Assembly: GCA_033398695.1 (NCBI GenBank)
Contig: CM065802.1
Location: forward strand, 81,888,096-81,952,095
From: Orobanche coerulescens
Lineage: Eukaryota; Streptophyta; Magnoliopsida; Lamiales; Orobanchaceae
DNA: 64,000 nucleotides
Direction of reading: 5' to 3'
Shown: positions 33,910 to 45,284 of the stretch, piece after piece
Layout: every line of letters starts with the position of its first letter
Position numbering within the stretch: the first letter of the stretch is position 1
The notes under the pieces: model-generated
The model's input: only the letters and a program-made list of their open reading frames with translations
Told to the model about the DNA's origin: nothing
Database searches by the model: none
Program-made: the position numbers and the translations under genes

Positions 33910-35772
33910 CTATGGGGGTACCACGACATGGACCCCGACGAATGCCCTTAATTCGGCCTTTTGCTTTCTGTTCGACATGGTGGAAACCGGGGAAAGTCCT
34001 CCGAGGTTTCCACCTCCCGCCTGAAGCATATTGATCCGACCGCCAGGGTTGATCGGAGGGATTGATTTGTCAGAATACTCCGGCTTGTTCTTCTCGATCC
34101 TAGCGACCGGATTGGGAGAGATTCCATCGTTCTGGTGGCGATCGCGCCCCCTGGTTCTTTCTGCCCGGGGTTCTGGCTTGGTAACCAAGTTATCCAACTT
34201 GCCTTCCTCAAACAATCTCCAGAGTTGTCGGAGGAGGTCGCAGCATTGGCTGGTGTTGTGGCCGGGACTCTTGTGGTAGGCACAAAATTTGTTGCGGTCT
34301 AGATGACCATTGTCCCTTGTCGGATTTGGTTTGTTAAGCCATTCGCGCCCCTTGATGGCGTTAAAGATGTGTGCCGGAGATAGATTGAGGTTGCGGAGGA
34401 GGTGAACCTCTACGTCCTCGAAGTCTTTGAATTCACCAGGCGGCTTTGCAACCGCCTTTCTGGGCTTGGCGTCTGCCTTCTTCTGGATGTGGGATGGCGC
34501 CTTCCCTTCTCCGGCAGATCCCTCGCCTAAGCGAAGGGTGAGCATTCTCTGCCTAGCCAGAAAATCAGCGGCCCTGACGCGGAAGACTGCGTAGGTCGGG
34601 GGGATGTCCTTTGTAAGATTCCTGAACATGGGCGAATGGCCATGGAATCCCCCTAGGGCCGAGTATAGAGCGAGCTCTTCGCTAATGGGCTCGCCGGTGA
34701 GGACTATTTCATCCACCCAGTCGATGTAGTCTTCGCCGGGCTCGTCCTTCCCCTGCCTGATCTTCATCATGCGGTGGGGGCCTTCCGGCCGAGCGACTTT
34801 GGCAGCAAAATGCGACGTGAAGTCGTTCGCCAGCCTCTCAAAACAATTGATCAAGCGTGGTGGCAGTGAGATGTACCACATATGGGCGAGGTCGCCCAAT
34901 GTCAATGGGAACATTCGGCACTTCGTCGCGTCCGATGCTCCACATCCGGTCATGTAAATCCGGAACTTGCTCAAATGGGTCTCAGGATCCGATCTCCCCT
35001 CATATAAGGGTGTTTGAGGGGGAGCGATCGTTGGTTGAACTGGGGAGAGATCAATCTGGGCCGTGAGCGGCTCACTCGGTCCGGCGATCGATCTTTTGGC
35101 GCCTGACCCGGTTTCTAGGAGCGCCTTCATTTCGTCGAGCTGGCGCTGCATGGCGGCCATGGCCGTAGCCTGACTGCTCGCTGATTGGATCTCGGAGCGG
35201 GAGCCGAGGCGATCATGTACCGATCTCCTGGCCCCGTGGTAGGTGACAAGTTCTCCGCCACCGGGCTCATTTCTTGGGTGAGTGGGGGCCCATTGGCCGG
35301 CTTGCCTTCTGGGAGTTGGATATGCCGAACTCCTGGTGACGGATTCGGACTCCTATGTCTCCCGGCTGGGGCCTGAATGCCTGGGCCGCCACGAGGGATC
35401 ACTCCCTAGATGGCTGAAGATGGAGTCATCCCGCCTTACGAGCACCTTTCCCTGCGGCTCGGGGCTTTCTGACGATTTCTCGATATATTGCCCATTGAGC
35501 TTCCGCTTGCCTGCTCGGCGGATGGCTGATGGAGTAATGGTGGGCGAGTCGCATGCCCTCCGTCGCTCCATGAGGATGGCCTTAGCCTCCTCGATCTGTT
35601 CCGCGGTTTGGAATTGATCGAGTGAGAGACTGGGACCATCCCTCGGGGGCAGGAGTAAGAGCCTAGCGTCGCTGCGGTCGCCTTCCGCCGTAGGCTGCAA
35701 TTCGGTCTGGGCCAGAATGAGATGTCCGGCAGATCGCAGGGTGGCTCTTTTGGAGGTCGTGGCAGACATCAT
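33910..35772 (-). pseudogene. gag: Element C gag
   Basis: ATG at 35770-35772. The frame is interrupted once by TAG (35353-35355) and ends at 33910. The retrotransposon-gag core is clear ('YEGRSDPETHLSKFRIYMTG', 'RMFPLTLGDLAHMWYISLPP'). A pseudo-zinc knuckle 'FCAYHKSPGHNTSQCCDL' matches the C-x2-H form typical of Tat gag. The N-terminal ~140 residues are charged and Ser/Arg-rich. Forms the particle shell. Confidence 0.88.
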
Positions 35773-35879
35773 GTTTCTGAAAGTTTTCTTTGAAGAGCAG
35801 TGAGTGTCTCTTCAAGTATATGCCCCGGAGAACAGTGAGTGTTCTTCGAGATGGTAGGAATAAAAATGAAGGTTTATAG

Positions 35880-35899
35880 GTCCCCTTCCTCTAGCGCCA
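35880..35899 (-). other. Primer-binding site of element C
   Basis: Minus strand TGGCGCTAGAGGAAGGGGAC, two bases from the 5' LTR end. TGGCGCT is a usual tRNA-complementary start in Tat elements. The exact tRNA (possibly tRNA-Arg) was not assigned. Confidence 0.65.
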
Positions 35900-35901
35900 A
35901 T

Positions 35902-36802
35902 TGTTGTTACCCAAAATATTATCCGGAGATGATATTGCTGGAATGGTCGTGTAACAAACAAATGCGAGAACACTTCCGTGGGATAGTAAATAACACAAGA
36001 TATGCCGGGGTTGTTAGTCCCAGGCTTGAATGCTCTCGCGAGATGTTATTAATATGAATACTTTGGAGTACGAATACTAATGTTAGAATCTATTACAATG
36101 AGTGTAAAGACTTCTAGTTATCTTAGATGTAGAGCGTGAAGATTGCCGGAAGAACCAGATATGAAGCTCTGTGAGTTCTTGCTTTTTGGTACTCTGTATA
36201 TGTCAATGAGTTAGTTCAGTAAGTCTACTGTTTTCAGAATGTATCTCTCTATGTACGCTATTTCTCACTACTCTGGCCACTGTTGGAAGCCTCCTATTTA
36301 TAGGAGACAAGGTTGCTGGGTCCTCTCCGGCGATCGTGGGCGACCGCCGTTTTCTATATTAGAATAAGGTGGGCGATCGTCCCGTCCCATGAGGATGTTC
36401 CCTTAAAGTCCGAGGCTGCTACTGGTAGCCAGCTGTGCGAGCCAATGGGAAACCTGCACGAGTCCTGAGTCGCTGTCTGGGGAGGACCCACCTTGTACCT
36501 TTCGGCGGGCTTGTCGGTAGGTGAGAGGTTGGTGACAGGCTGGGGTCAAAAGCCTTATCTTGCGACGCCTTTTGTGGATCTGCACGTGGGTCTATTCGGT
36601 CTTCAAAGACTTTGACGGGTGTCGGATTCACATGCAGTATGGGACGATCGTCTACAGTCAGATATCATTGGCGATCGCCAGATGCCTACAGACGATCGCC
36701 TTGAACGCCGATCGCTAAGTGCTTGCCCAGCATCTGTCTTCTTTGGCTGGCTCCTGGCCATCATGCCAATCGCCATCGAGGCGTATAAATTGCCGCACAA
36801 CA
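35902..36802 (-). repeat. 5' LTR of element C
   Basis: 901 bp. TATAAATA at 36295-36302 (minus). U3 contains CGATCG palindromes: near 36333 and 36373, then a cluster with cores at 36645, 36672, 36693 and 36709. Confidence 0.9.
36295..36302 (-). promoter_or_regulatory. TATA box of the element C LTR promoter
   Basis: TATAAATA on the transcribed strand, 500 bp from the LTR start, conserved in the other LTR (25112-25119). Confidence 0.65.
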
Positions 36803-36807
36803 GATCA

Positions 36808-38730
36808 ATCGAGCTACGTATATACGAACATATAAACGAAATCATAAGAGATATTAGAAACTCACCCTTGTAGTTTGTTGATTAAATGGATTCCTTCTCT
36901 TGAGCTATTCCCCAAGCTTTAGTTGTTCTCCACGAATCTAATCCGCTCCAAGCTCTTGGATGATCCAACGCCGAAAGACCGCGTCTCTACTTGCCACGCG
37001 CCGGAGAAATGACCGGAACGACTAAACCTCGTTATTCTCCAAGGGTACGGCTAGAACAAGGTTATATAAGCTTATGCAACTCAAGATTACAACACTCTAA
37101 GTGTTTAATCTAGTATCTCTCTATCTCACAAATATTTTTCTCCAAGAAAAACTTATGAAGAGAAGTGAAGATGATGATGAATATGGTGAAGCCTTGGAAA
37201 AACTTTTCCTCTCTCCTCTTCTCTTGCCAAAAACGTGAGCTACAATGTCATGGCCAAGGAGATATGGTCTTCCCATATATTCACCTCATGTCTCCCCATA
37301 TCAATCATCTTTTGAGAAAATCACCCACGGTGATATTTTGTCCCCTTGATTGGTCACAAGGCTTGAACCCCACCAAGTGAAGACCAAGACTAACGAGGGT
37401 AGGTGATTAGGGCGGCCATCTAGAAGGTGCCTGGTGATTTCGGTCCGTTTTGGACTCCCATGAGTCCAAACAGATAAACTCCGATTCCGTTCCGATGTAT
37501 TTATATCGATTAATTAATCCAATTAAATAATCATATCAAATACAAAATTAACATAATTAATTTCTCCAAGAAATAATTATATTTTATGAATTAAATTAAT
37601 CACCCAGTAATTTATTTAATTCATTAGGCCGTAAATTAATTTATCCAATAAATCAATTTAGAAATCTAATGTCCCAAATTAGATATCCAATATCTAATAT
37701 TCATAATGAGAGAATAAGCTCGATTCATTCCGTCGTCAATCCTATTGCGCGACTCGGTAGGTCCGTCTCAGTCAGCAATGGGAGGAACCAAAGAGTAGTA
37801 GCACCACGTAGCCAGCCTGGCGGCTGCTACACTTCCCCGAGAACGAATGATTGGGATCATTCAAGAACCATTCTGTCGTGAATACCAGTATACATATAAA
37901 CCCTTCTTTCAAATGTCCCAATCAAGTTATAGGGTCACAGTCAGTCAAACCCTATCTGTACTTGACGCTATGCATGCATTAATGCAAATCGAGATCATCG
38001 AGCTCTTGTGTATCCAATACAACTAGATCCAATTCTTTGGCCAAGGACTTACGATCTCATCTTCCAATAACCACATAGGACATATAACCCACTCACTAAT
38101 GGGAGAAAGATTTCTATCTTGGTATTTAGTAGGACCTGCTACTTGCCCGTCAAGATGCACGTCGAGGTTGACCCCCGCCTCTCTGTTTATAGGGTCGAAC
38201 TACTCTAATGAAAATCTTGACGTCACAAGCACATCCCTACTAAATCCTCAAGTCGAAGGTTCACGAATACCTATCACAACCTTTCGATTCCGTCATTGAC
38301 TGTCCTGGAGTGAAATCCGTGTGACGAATCGAGGGTGAGTCGGTTCGAGTATACTAATCCAATTAGCATACCTATAACGTGTTCTCCCACTAACCATTAG
38401 TGTTCGACAAGCACTCTCCATGTCAAAGAACATGTCATACAAGTCTTCACATAAAATTAACTCCCAGTCAAGTTTCATCGACTTGCGAACGATTAAGTAT
38501 TTGAGCTATAAACCTTTCCAGTGCCGACCCCCTTATCCAATAAAGAGTGGAATGTTTTGCTCTCAAATACACGGACTAGTTTCTATATGTATATTTACGA
38601 GTTAGGAATTCTAGTAACTACGAGTAAATAAAGAAACATCTATTGCCTTATATTAATAATTTAAATAATTACAAGTACAATGCCCTCACTCAACATCCTC
38701 TGAGTGGCATTCGAGGACATACTCCTAACA
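36808..38730 (-). repeat. Element A 5' LTR, outer part
   Basis: Continues the A LTR after element C and matches 3757-4770 then 18626-19479. Ends ACTCCTAACA. Confidence 0.88.
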
Positions 38731-39911
38731 CCATCCACACAGCTAAGTAGTTCCGGTGGTAAGCGTCCCTCTCAGCTAAGCGCCTCTCCGCATGCCGATT
38801 GGCCCGGCGGACCTGCTCGTACATCTCATGTCGAATGGCTGCGAGTATGCTGTCTCTCTCTGCTCGCATCTCCTCCCTCAAGCCGTCATACATCGCCTGA
38901 AGAAGGTGATCTCTCGCTGGTGGTGGAGAGGACTCGGTCTGATCCTCAGTATCATGAGTCAGAAGAAGTAGCTCTGAGAAGTGCTCATGTAGCTCATTTA
39001 GAAGAAATCCTCGTCCCCGCAGGTGTGCCCGTGCGCCACCCCACTGGTCGAAGTGAGAGATAATACGATGATCAATCGGACCCTGGGGTGCTATAGTCGG
39101 CTCGTCATCCGACCAAGTCACACCCGACTGGTGGCATAAGGCGCAAATGAGAGAGGGATGTTTTAGCCCCGTCTTGGCCCCCCTTGGATGCACTGAAGAA
39201 TAGACCGGGCCAGACGTGGGGCCACATCAAATCGAAGTCCGGCCGTGATGGCATATAGCAGTCGGGCATGAGGAAGCAAGACAGAGCGGATCTACAAAGT
39301 AGGGTCGACTCGCGAGCAAAGAAAATATAGCCAAGCTCGCCCGAGCCGACTGAGACGGGAACTCTTGAAGAAGAAAGATGTGGACCCCGGGACGTGAGTT
39401 TCCCAAATGGAATCTGACTGAGCAAGCGTTTCTAGCAATGCCCCCTCGTGAGGCTACCCATAGTCTGCATGAATGCCGATTCATTTACCTCAGGTAGCTC
39501 GTATAAACTCTGAATCGCTGCTACCTAGAAGTCCACTGTCTGGCCACGAACAACAACCTCAGTACGTATATTCGGTCTCCCCAACATCTGACCTCCCCGG
39601 ATATGGAGTAGCAACGCACTGGCGTAGAATTCATGGACTATAGAGATTACGGCCGGCTCGGGCTGGGCGACAAATCTTGTCCACCCCATTTCGGCAATCA
39701 TGGTTAATAGTTCGCCGTCATGAGGGGTGGGAGTGAATCCCCTCTCAGGAATTATGGGCCGAGGACGAATTTTTTCATTAAAGATTCGGTGGATCTCTGG
39801 GTCGGAGAATTGCTGGGATTGCCCATCCGTCCGGTTTTGCGAGGGTTCCCCTCTCGGGGGAGATGAACGAGTCGTAGCACGAGTGGAGCTCAACTTTCTC
39901 TTACGTGCCAT
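38731..39911 (-). pseudogene. Element D extra ORF (putative plant transposon domain)
   Basis: Starts 'MARKRKLSSTRATTRSSPPR' at 39911 and continues through 'EPAVISIVHEFYASAL' and 'VVVRGQTVDF', which resemble the 'putative plant transposon protein' domain also seen in element B. A TAG near 39525 and frame changes near 39425 and 39190 break it. The last open part (39193-38731) is Arg/Glu-rich and probably helical. It sits downstream of gag-protease where Athila elements carry an env-like ORF. No membrane segment or signal peptide is seen. Severed by copia A at 38731. Confidence 0.65.
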
Positions 39912-40430
39912 TATATGTTCCTGAAAATAAACACAGGATAACATATGACTAAATAACAAGACACCAACCACAACTTATAAAGTGTGAGAAACGAATATAG
40001 CGGAAAGGAAACTCTCACTTTCATATGAGGGATATGGTGCGAAAATTTTCTCAAAATTAAGCAATAAGTCAGGGGGAAGATACACTATTCAGAAAATCAT
40101 GTTCGCTTCCAAAGATTTATTATATTGTATTCAAGAGTCCCACTGGGGCATTGTGTCGAACACATGATATGCATGATTTCAAATCAAGAGGAAAAAATTA
40201 TTTGTAAATTCAATCACCACCAACAAATACATTCAAATTAACTCATGTCAACACACAAAACAACTCAGCATAAATCGATATTCACAATTTAATACGATCA
40301 AAATCGCAATATAGAGCTGAAGACAAGTTCATAAACAATAACGCCATAAAATTCAACCCACTTATCAATCCTTGCAATTATTAACAATTCAAGTTAAGGA
40401 ATGTGGATTACCTGGTATGGAACAAAGAAA
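39912..40430 (-). other. Non-coding region upstream of the element D extra ORF
   Basis: AT-rich, no ORF. A TATA-like CTTTATAAG (minus) near 39975 lies about 65 bp before the ATG and could serve an internal transcript; weak evidence. Confidence 0.4.
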
Positions 40431-40560
40431 TTAAGAGGGAGAATCGATTGGAACAAGGTGACCTGCGCCGCAGAGGAGGAAGAAAGGTTTAGGGAATGGT
40501 ACCTTTGTTCGGCCGAATACCTCTATTTCATGCGCTGCCCGTTTAAATTCTTCAGCAGGG

Positions 40561-40890
40561 GCCGCGACATGTAGCAAGTGAGCCGCGGCCCAGAGTACAA
40601 CAGGTTTTTGATGTTTGGGCATTTCGCAGCGTGCCGCGGCTCGTTGTACGGGTGCCGCGGCTTCCAAGGTAAGTGTGCCGCGACTCAGCGTGAGCGTGTC
40701 TCGGCACTTAGTACAGGTGACTTGGCGCATATCTGGGGCTTTGGCGTGCCGCAGCCTATTCATAGCGTGTCGCGGCTCGAAATCTTGTGTGCCGCGGCTC
40801 AGAATACACGGGCCGCGGCCTCTAGTACAGCAAGTTTAGCCGAATTTTGAGAATTGTATGTACCGCGGCCCGCTCTTAGTGCGCCGAAGC
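40561..40890. repeat. Array of GCCGCGGC palindromes inside element D
   Basis: Twelve sites, centres 40564.5, 40585.5; 40636.5, 40657.5, 40680.5, 40701.5; 40751.5, 40772.5, 40794.5, 40815.5; 40865.5, 40886.5. Pitch is 21-23 bp within groups; groups repeat every ~115 bp. The same palindrome recurs in the D LTR U3. Confidence 0.9.
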
Positions 40891-41103
40891 CCTAAGTTAA
40901 ACTTTGCCCTGGAGAAGTTCCTGCATAGGTTTTTCAAGTGAAAACACATAGAAAATGAGAGAGAAGCATAGCAAAGCAAAAATGCCGAAAAAATAGACTC
41001 CTAAAATGAAGGAAAACAACGAAAAACTAAAATCTACAACTAATACTCGGGTTGCCTCCCGAGAAGCGCTAAGTTTATAGTCTTCAGCTGGACTTTTTGA
41101 AAA

Positions 41104-43698
41104 TTAATTTGCTTTTCGCAAACACCATTTGGACTCTGCCACGTCCATCGAACCATTAATATGTGTTTTAAATTTTTGACCATTAGTTTTTAACCGTTCG
41201 ACTTTTGGTTTGGACATCCAACGTTCTTTGCGAAAAAACTTGAACAATAGTAACTTCCCAAAACATCCATATTGCAACTGAATTGGCACCTGCTTCACTT
41301 CCGGCTTAGTTTTCTTTTCTACGAACGAACTTATGACGGCATGAGAATTTTTCAATGGTGGGTGAACAGATGATGAAGACGACATGTCCAAATGACTAAG
41401 ATACGCGACTACATTTTTCTTAGATGTCGGAGCAACTAAAACAGATTCTGAACACTTCGACTGACAACTCTCCCGGTGTGTGTCTTTCCCAAAAATGTCT
41501 AAGCTTTCAATTTGAGAACACTTCTCTAGATTTCTTGGATACAGGAGAGATCGAAACACTTTGAATGTGACTTGTTCATCTTGAACCCGAAGCATCAATT
41601 CACCCTCCTGAACATCAATAAGGGTCCTTCCAGTGGCCAAAAATGGTCTACCCAAAATAATCGGAATCTCATGATATTCTTCCATATCAAGCACAATAAA
41701 ATCGGAGGGGAAATTGAATTTATCAACTTTGACCAGAACATATTCTATCACCCCTCTAGGGTACTTGATGGATCAATCTGCTAGTTGTAAAGAGACCGTA
41801 GTAGGTTTGGCCTCCCCAATACCTATTTTCTTAAAAATAGAGAGAGGCATAAGACTAACACTGGCTCCAAGGACACACAAAGCTCTATCAAACGACGAGT
41901 TTCCAATAGTACACGGTATAATGAAGCTTCCTCGATCCTTCAATTTAGGTGGGAGCTTTTTTTGCAGAGTACCGCTGCATTATTCGGTCAGTGCCACCGT
42001 TTTATATTCTTCGAGCTTCCTTTTATTAGATAAAATCTCCTTCATAAACTTCACATAGATCGGCATTTGTTCCAAAGCGTCGACAAATGGGATATTAATG
42101 TACAATATCTTAAAGACATCAAGAAACTTAGAAAACTGCTTGTCTAACTTTTGCTTTTGCAGACGCTGTGGAAACGGGACTGGTGGTACATAAGTAGGAT
42201 GAGTGGCCGAGACTACTTTTGACTTGGGTTCTTTGTCATTCACTCTCTCAACGGGGCTGCTCTTTTCTTTTCTACTCTTGGGCTGCTCATGTAGCTCCTT
42301 TCCACTTCGTAACTCAATAGCTTGCACATATTCCTTGGGATTCGGTTCGGTAGCACTTGGTAAGACACCTTGGGATCTAGATGACAATAGATTTGCAATC
42401 TGCCCCATTTGAACCTCCAAATTCTGAATAGAAGCGGAATAATTCTGTAGAGTAGTTTCCGTGTGGGTCATGAATTGACTCGTGTTAGACGCCAATTGAG
42501 CAATCACATCTTCTAAGGAAACCTTCGGTGGTTGAGGGGGCTGCTGTGGTGGTTGATTGACTTGAGCTTGTGGAGGATTGTTCAACGCTTGCCCATTCCT
42601 CCATGAAAAATTTGGATGATTTCGCCACACTTGGTTGTAATTGTTAGAATACGGTTTATTCTGACGATTTCCATTCCCCACAAATTGAGCTTGTTCCATC
42701 TGAGTTTGCTCAAAAGGATTCCCGACTTGACGTTCAACACTAGGATGTGACCCATTGCACTAATTACATGTTTCCATGGTATTGGTATAAGGGGTATGTG
42801 AGAAAGCTTGCAGTTATTGAGTTAAAGCTGCAACTTTGGCTGATAGCGTAGAGATTGGATCGTTGTCGGAAATTCCCATAACTCGCTTTGGATTCACACG
42901 TTCAGAAGTCCACGGATAAGCATTTGCAGCCATAGCTTCCAGTAAAGAATGAGCTTCAGCCATCGTCTTGCCCATTAAAGCCCCTCCAGCGGCTGCATCA
43001 ATAAGAGTGCGTGTAGAAGCACTCAGTCCATTGTAGACCGTTTGAATCTGCAGCCAATTCAGTAGACCATGATGGGGGCATCTCCTTAGCAAATCCTTGT
43101 ATCGCTCCCATTCCTCATGTAGTGATTCCATCTCAAATTGCCCGAAAGTAGTTATTTCATTCTTGAGTGTCGCTGTCTTCGCCAGTGGAAAGAAATTAGA
43201 TAGAAAAGCTTGTGCTAACTTTGCCCAAGTTGTGATAGAGCCCGACTGGAGTGAATTCAACCAAAACTTGGCCTTGTCCCTTAGAGAGAATGGGAAAAGC
43301 CGTAGACGAATGGCATCATCAGTAACTCCATTATTCTTGAATGTGTCACAAATCTCGAGAAACGAAGCAATGTGAGCATTGGGATCGTCATTCGCCAGTC
43401 CGCAAAATTGGCTTGCTTGCACCATTTGGATGATAGCCGGCTTGATTTCAAAGTTGTTTGCTTGAATGGTTGGGCATTGAATCCTCTAAAAGTTTGCATT
43501 AATTTGTGGAAGTGCATAGTCACGGAGAGCCAATGCTGGTTGAGCCTGCTGAACTGGGTTGTCAATCCCTTAGTTTCCAGTGTTGTCTCCCATGATATCC
43601 GTAATCAAATGTTCACGTCTTTCCTTCCTGCTTTTCCGTAAAGTGCGTTCGAGTCCAGTATCCAAAGGGAATAAACCTTCGTTGCCAAATTTTCTCAT
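41104..43698 (-). pseudogene. gag: Element D gag-protease
   Basis: One frame from ATG 43696-43698 to 41104, with several in-frame stops (including near 43570, 42814, 41980 and 41780). Gag core: 'FCGLANDDPNAHIASFLEIC', 'RLFPFSLRDKAKFWLNSLQ', 'LLRRCPHHGL', then a Gln/Pro-rich region ('QPPQQPPQPPK'). Retropepsin: 'RALCVLGASVSLMP' has Val where the catalytic Asp is expected (41872-41874), then 'IILGRPFLATGRTLIDVQ'. Athila-like. No RT or integrase follows, so the element relies on others for copying. Confidence 0.88.
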
Positions 43699-43811
43699 GC
43701 ACTAAACGAACTCCTGAAAGGAAAACAAATAAAAACAAATTTACACAAAAATTAAATAATGTTCAAATTAAGACTAAAAATACTGAAATTGACATTATTA
43801 AAAACAATCAG

Positions 43812-43829
43812 TCCCCGGCAACGGCGCCA
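43812..43829 (-). other. Primer-binding site of element D (tRNA-Asp)
   Basis: Minus strand TGGCGCCGTTGCCGGGGA matches the 3' end of plant tRNA-Asp(GTC) over 18 bases as I know that tRNA. Located 6 bp from the 5' LTR. Confidence 0.88.
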
Positions 43830-43835
43830 AAAACT

Positions 43836-45117
43836 TGTTACGTAATTGTGTTAACGCCAGTGCACGTTGTTGTAATCAAGTAATAAAGTGATGAGAAAAG
43901 TATCGTTCCCTCGAGGATTGATGTACTAAGTACCAATTTATTAGTATTTCTAATTTTATTTGAACGATCGAAATTCCGGGGTTGAATAATTATTAATAAC
44001 TAAGTATTGCAATAAACTACAAACAAACAATAGAATCGACAGTCCGATAAAAGGATGATCAAATAGGAGAAGAATCTAGGATCGAGAATTCACCTCGATT
44101 AATCCAAATTAGTCTTGATTAATATAATTTATGTAATTTCCCAATTTATTGAAAGCGAAGATTCTAAGTTAATCTAATGCCTCTGCCGAGGTCAGTAGAA
44201 TTTTCCAAAGCGAATAATTCACTATTCCGAGGTGAGTTAATTCGACAATAGCCAAAAAGTTCTAAAATCTTCAAACGAGCTTCGTAATTCTTATGAGTAT
44301 ATTCTTATCTCACAAGACAAAACGGTTTTCTCCCAATTTCTGCTACTTACTCGCCTCTCCCGATTCAAGTCACGTAGTTATAACAATTCAATCATAGGCC
44401 ACACAATTGAAAGCATTAAGAACAATTGAGGAAAACTCAATAGAAAAAGGAAAAAATATCAATAACATAAAATCAAGAATTAATCCATCATAATATTGGT
44501 TTCATCTCAATCCTAGAATAAAAGGGTCTATCCCGACATGCTATAAAACAATACACAAATATTTGAATTAAACATAAGGAAGAAATTCACAATTGATGAA
44601 CTTGTCTTCTTTCGTTCTCTGGCCTTGCTATCTGCTGCTAGGTATTCTTCTCCTCTCCTTCGATGATTTATTTTCTGACCTTCACTGTCTTTTTATAACT
44701 ATCTTTACCTCCAAAAATGCATCCGAGGATTAGGTCAAATCCGCCTCCAAAACAGCCCAAAATCGCGATCTGAAATTAGGGAACCCGCGCTGCGGGCCGC
44801 GACACTAGTCATTGTGCTGCCCAGGCCTGGGCGAAAAAAATCAGTACGGCCCGCGGCCCGTAGGGAGTATGCCGCGGCCCCCGGTACAGTTTGTACCTCC
44901 TTTCTGGGTGTTGTTCCTGTGCCGCGGCCCATCTTCGGTGCGACGCGGCTCTCGACCAAAAATGTCGTTTTTGACCCATTTTTCTACTTTCGAGCTTCAG
45001 AACTCTAATTTCCTTCAAAATGTGCAAATGTCATGCATTAAGGGATTATTTTCACAGAATTAAACCAAAATAAAGAATAAATATTGACAATAAAGTGCAC
45101 AAAAACAACATGTAACA
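43836..45117 (-). repeat. 5' LTR of element D
   Basis: 1,282 bp, matches 977-2274. TATAAAAA at 44690-44697 (minus). U3 has GCCGCGGC-type palindromes near 44786-44945. Followed by the GGGAT duplication. Confidence 0.9.
44690..44697 (-). promoter_or_regulatory. TATA box of the element D LTR promoter
   Basis: TATAAAAA on the transcribed strand, conserved at 1835-1842. Confidence 0.6.
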
Positions 45118-45122
45118 GGGAT

Positions 45123-45284
45123 TCCCTCCCTAGAGCCCCACATCACTTTTCCCTCAATTTTTGTTCGATTTACAGTTTTTAATTTTTCGATTTTGGTTCT
45201 CTGAAACTAGGGTTCGCCGCCAGTTTCAGATCTGATTTGTAGCCTGCATGTGTTTGTGTTTTTAGGAGTTTCCTTTGAATTCGT
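45123..45284 (+). other. Probable 5' leader of the DUF4283 fragment
   Basis: Contains 'ctagggttcgccgcc' and pyrimidine-rich runs like a plant 5' UTR; leads to ATG 45285. Confidence 0.5.

Larger units (their letters stand above)
24719..36802 (-). mobile_element. Tat-like Ty3/gypsy element C with an antisense gene
   Basis: LTRs at 24719-25628 and 35902-36802, TGTTGTTACCC...GCACAACA. Target duplication GATCT/GATCA, four of five matching. Primer site and polypurine tract fit minus orientation. Gag and protease share one frame; RT, RNase H, a second RNase H-like domain and integrase follow in another. A spliced gene on the plus strand fills the space between pol and the 3' LTR. Dual RNase H and extra antisense ORFs are known hallmarks of the Tat lineage. 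Confidence 0.9.
3679..38730 (-). mobile_element. Ty1/copia element A, both LTRs split by later insertions
   Basis: LTRs run TGTTGGGATTCGG...ATACTCCTAACA. The left LTR is 3679-4770 plus 18621-19479; the right LTR is 24636-24718 plus 36808-38730 (about 1.95-2.0 kb each). The target duplication is CCGTC (3674-3678) against CCATC (38731-38735), differing by one CpG-type transition. An initiator-tRNA-Met-type primer site next to the right LTR and minus-strand gag, protease, integrase and RT remnants set the orientation. Insertion broke the extra ORF of element D. Confidence 0.88.
977..45117 (-). mobile_element. Athila-like Ty3/gypsy element D (gag-protease, no pol)
   Basis: LTRs lie at 977-2274 and 43836-45117, both TGTTAC...GTAACA. 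The target duplication GGGAT is at 972-976 and 45118-45122. The tRNA-Asp-type primer-binding site next to the right LTR sets the strand as minus. Own internal DNA is 2275-3678 and 38736-43835, and copia A occupies the middle. Gag, retropepsin and an extra ORF are present. No reverse transcriptase, RNase H or integrase was found, so this is a non-autonomous TR-GAG-like derivative. The placement near Athila rests on gag, protease style and PBS. Confidence 0.88.
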
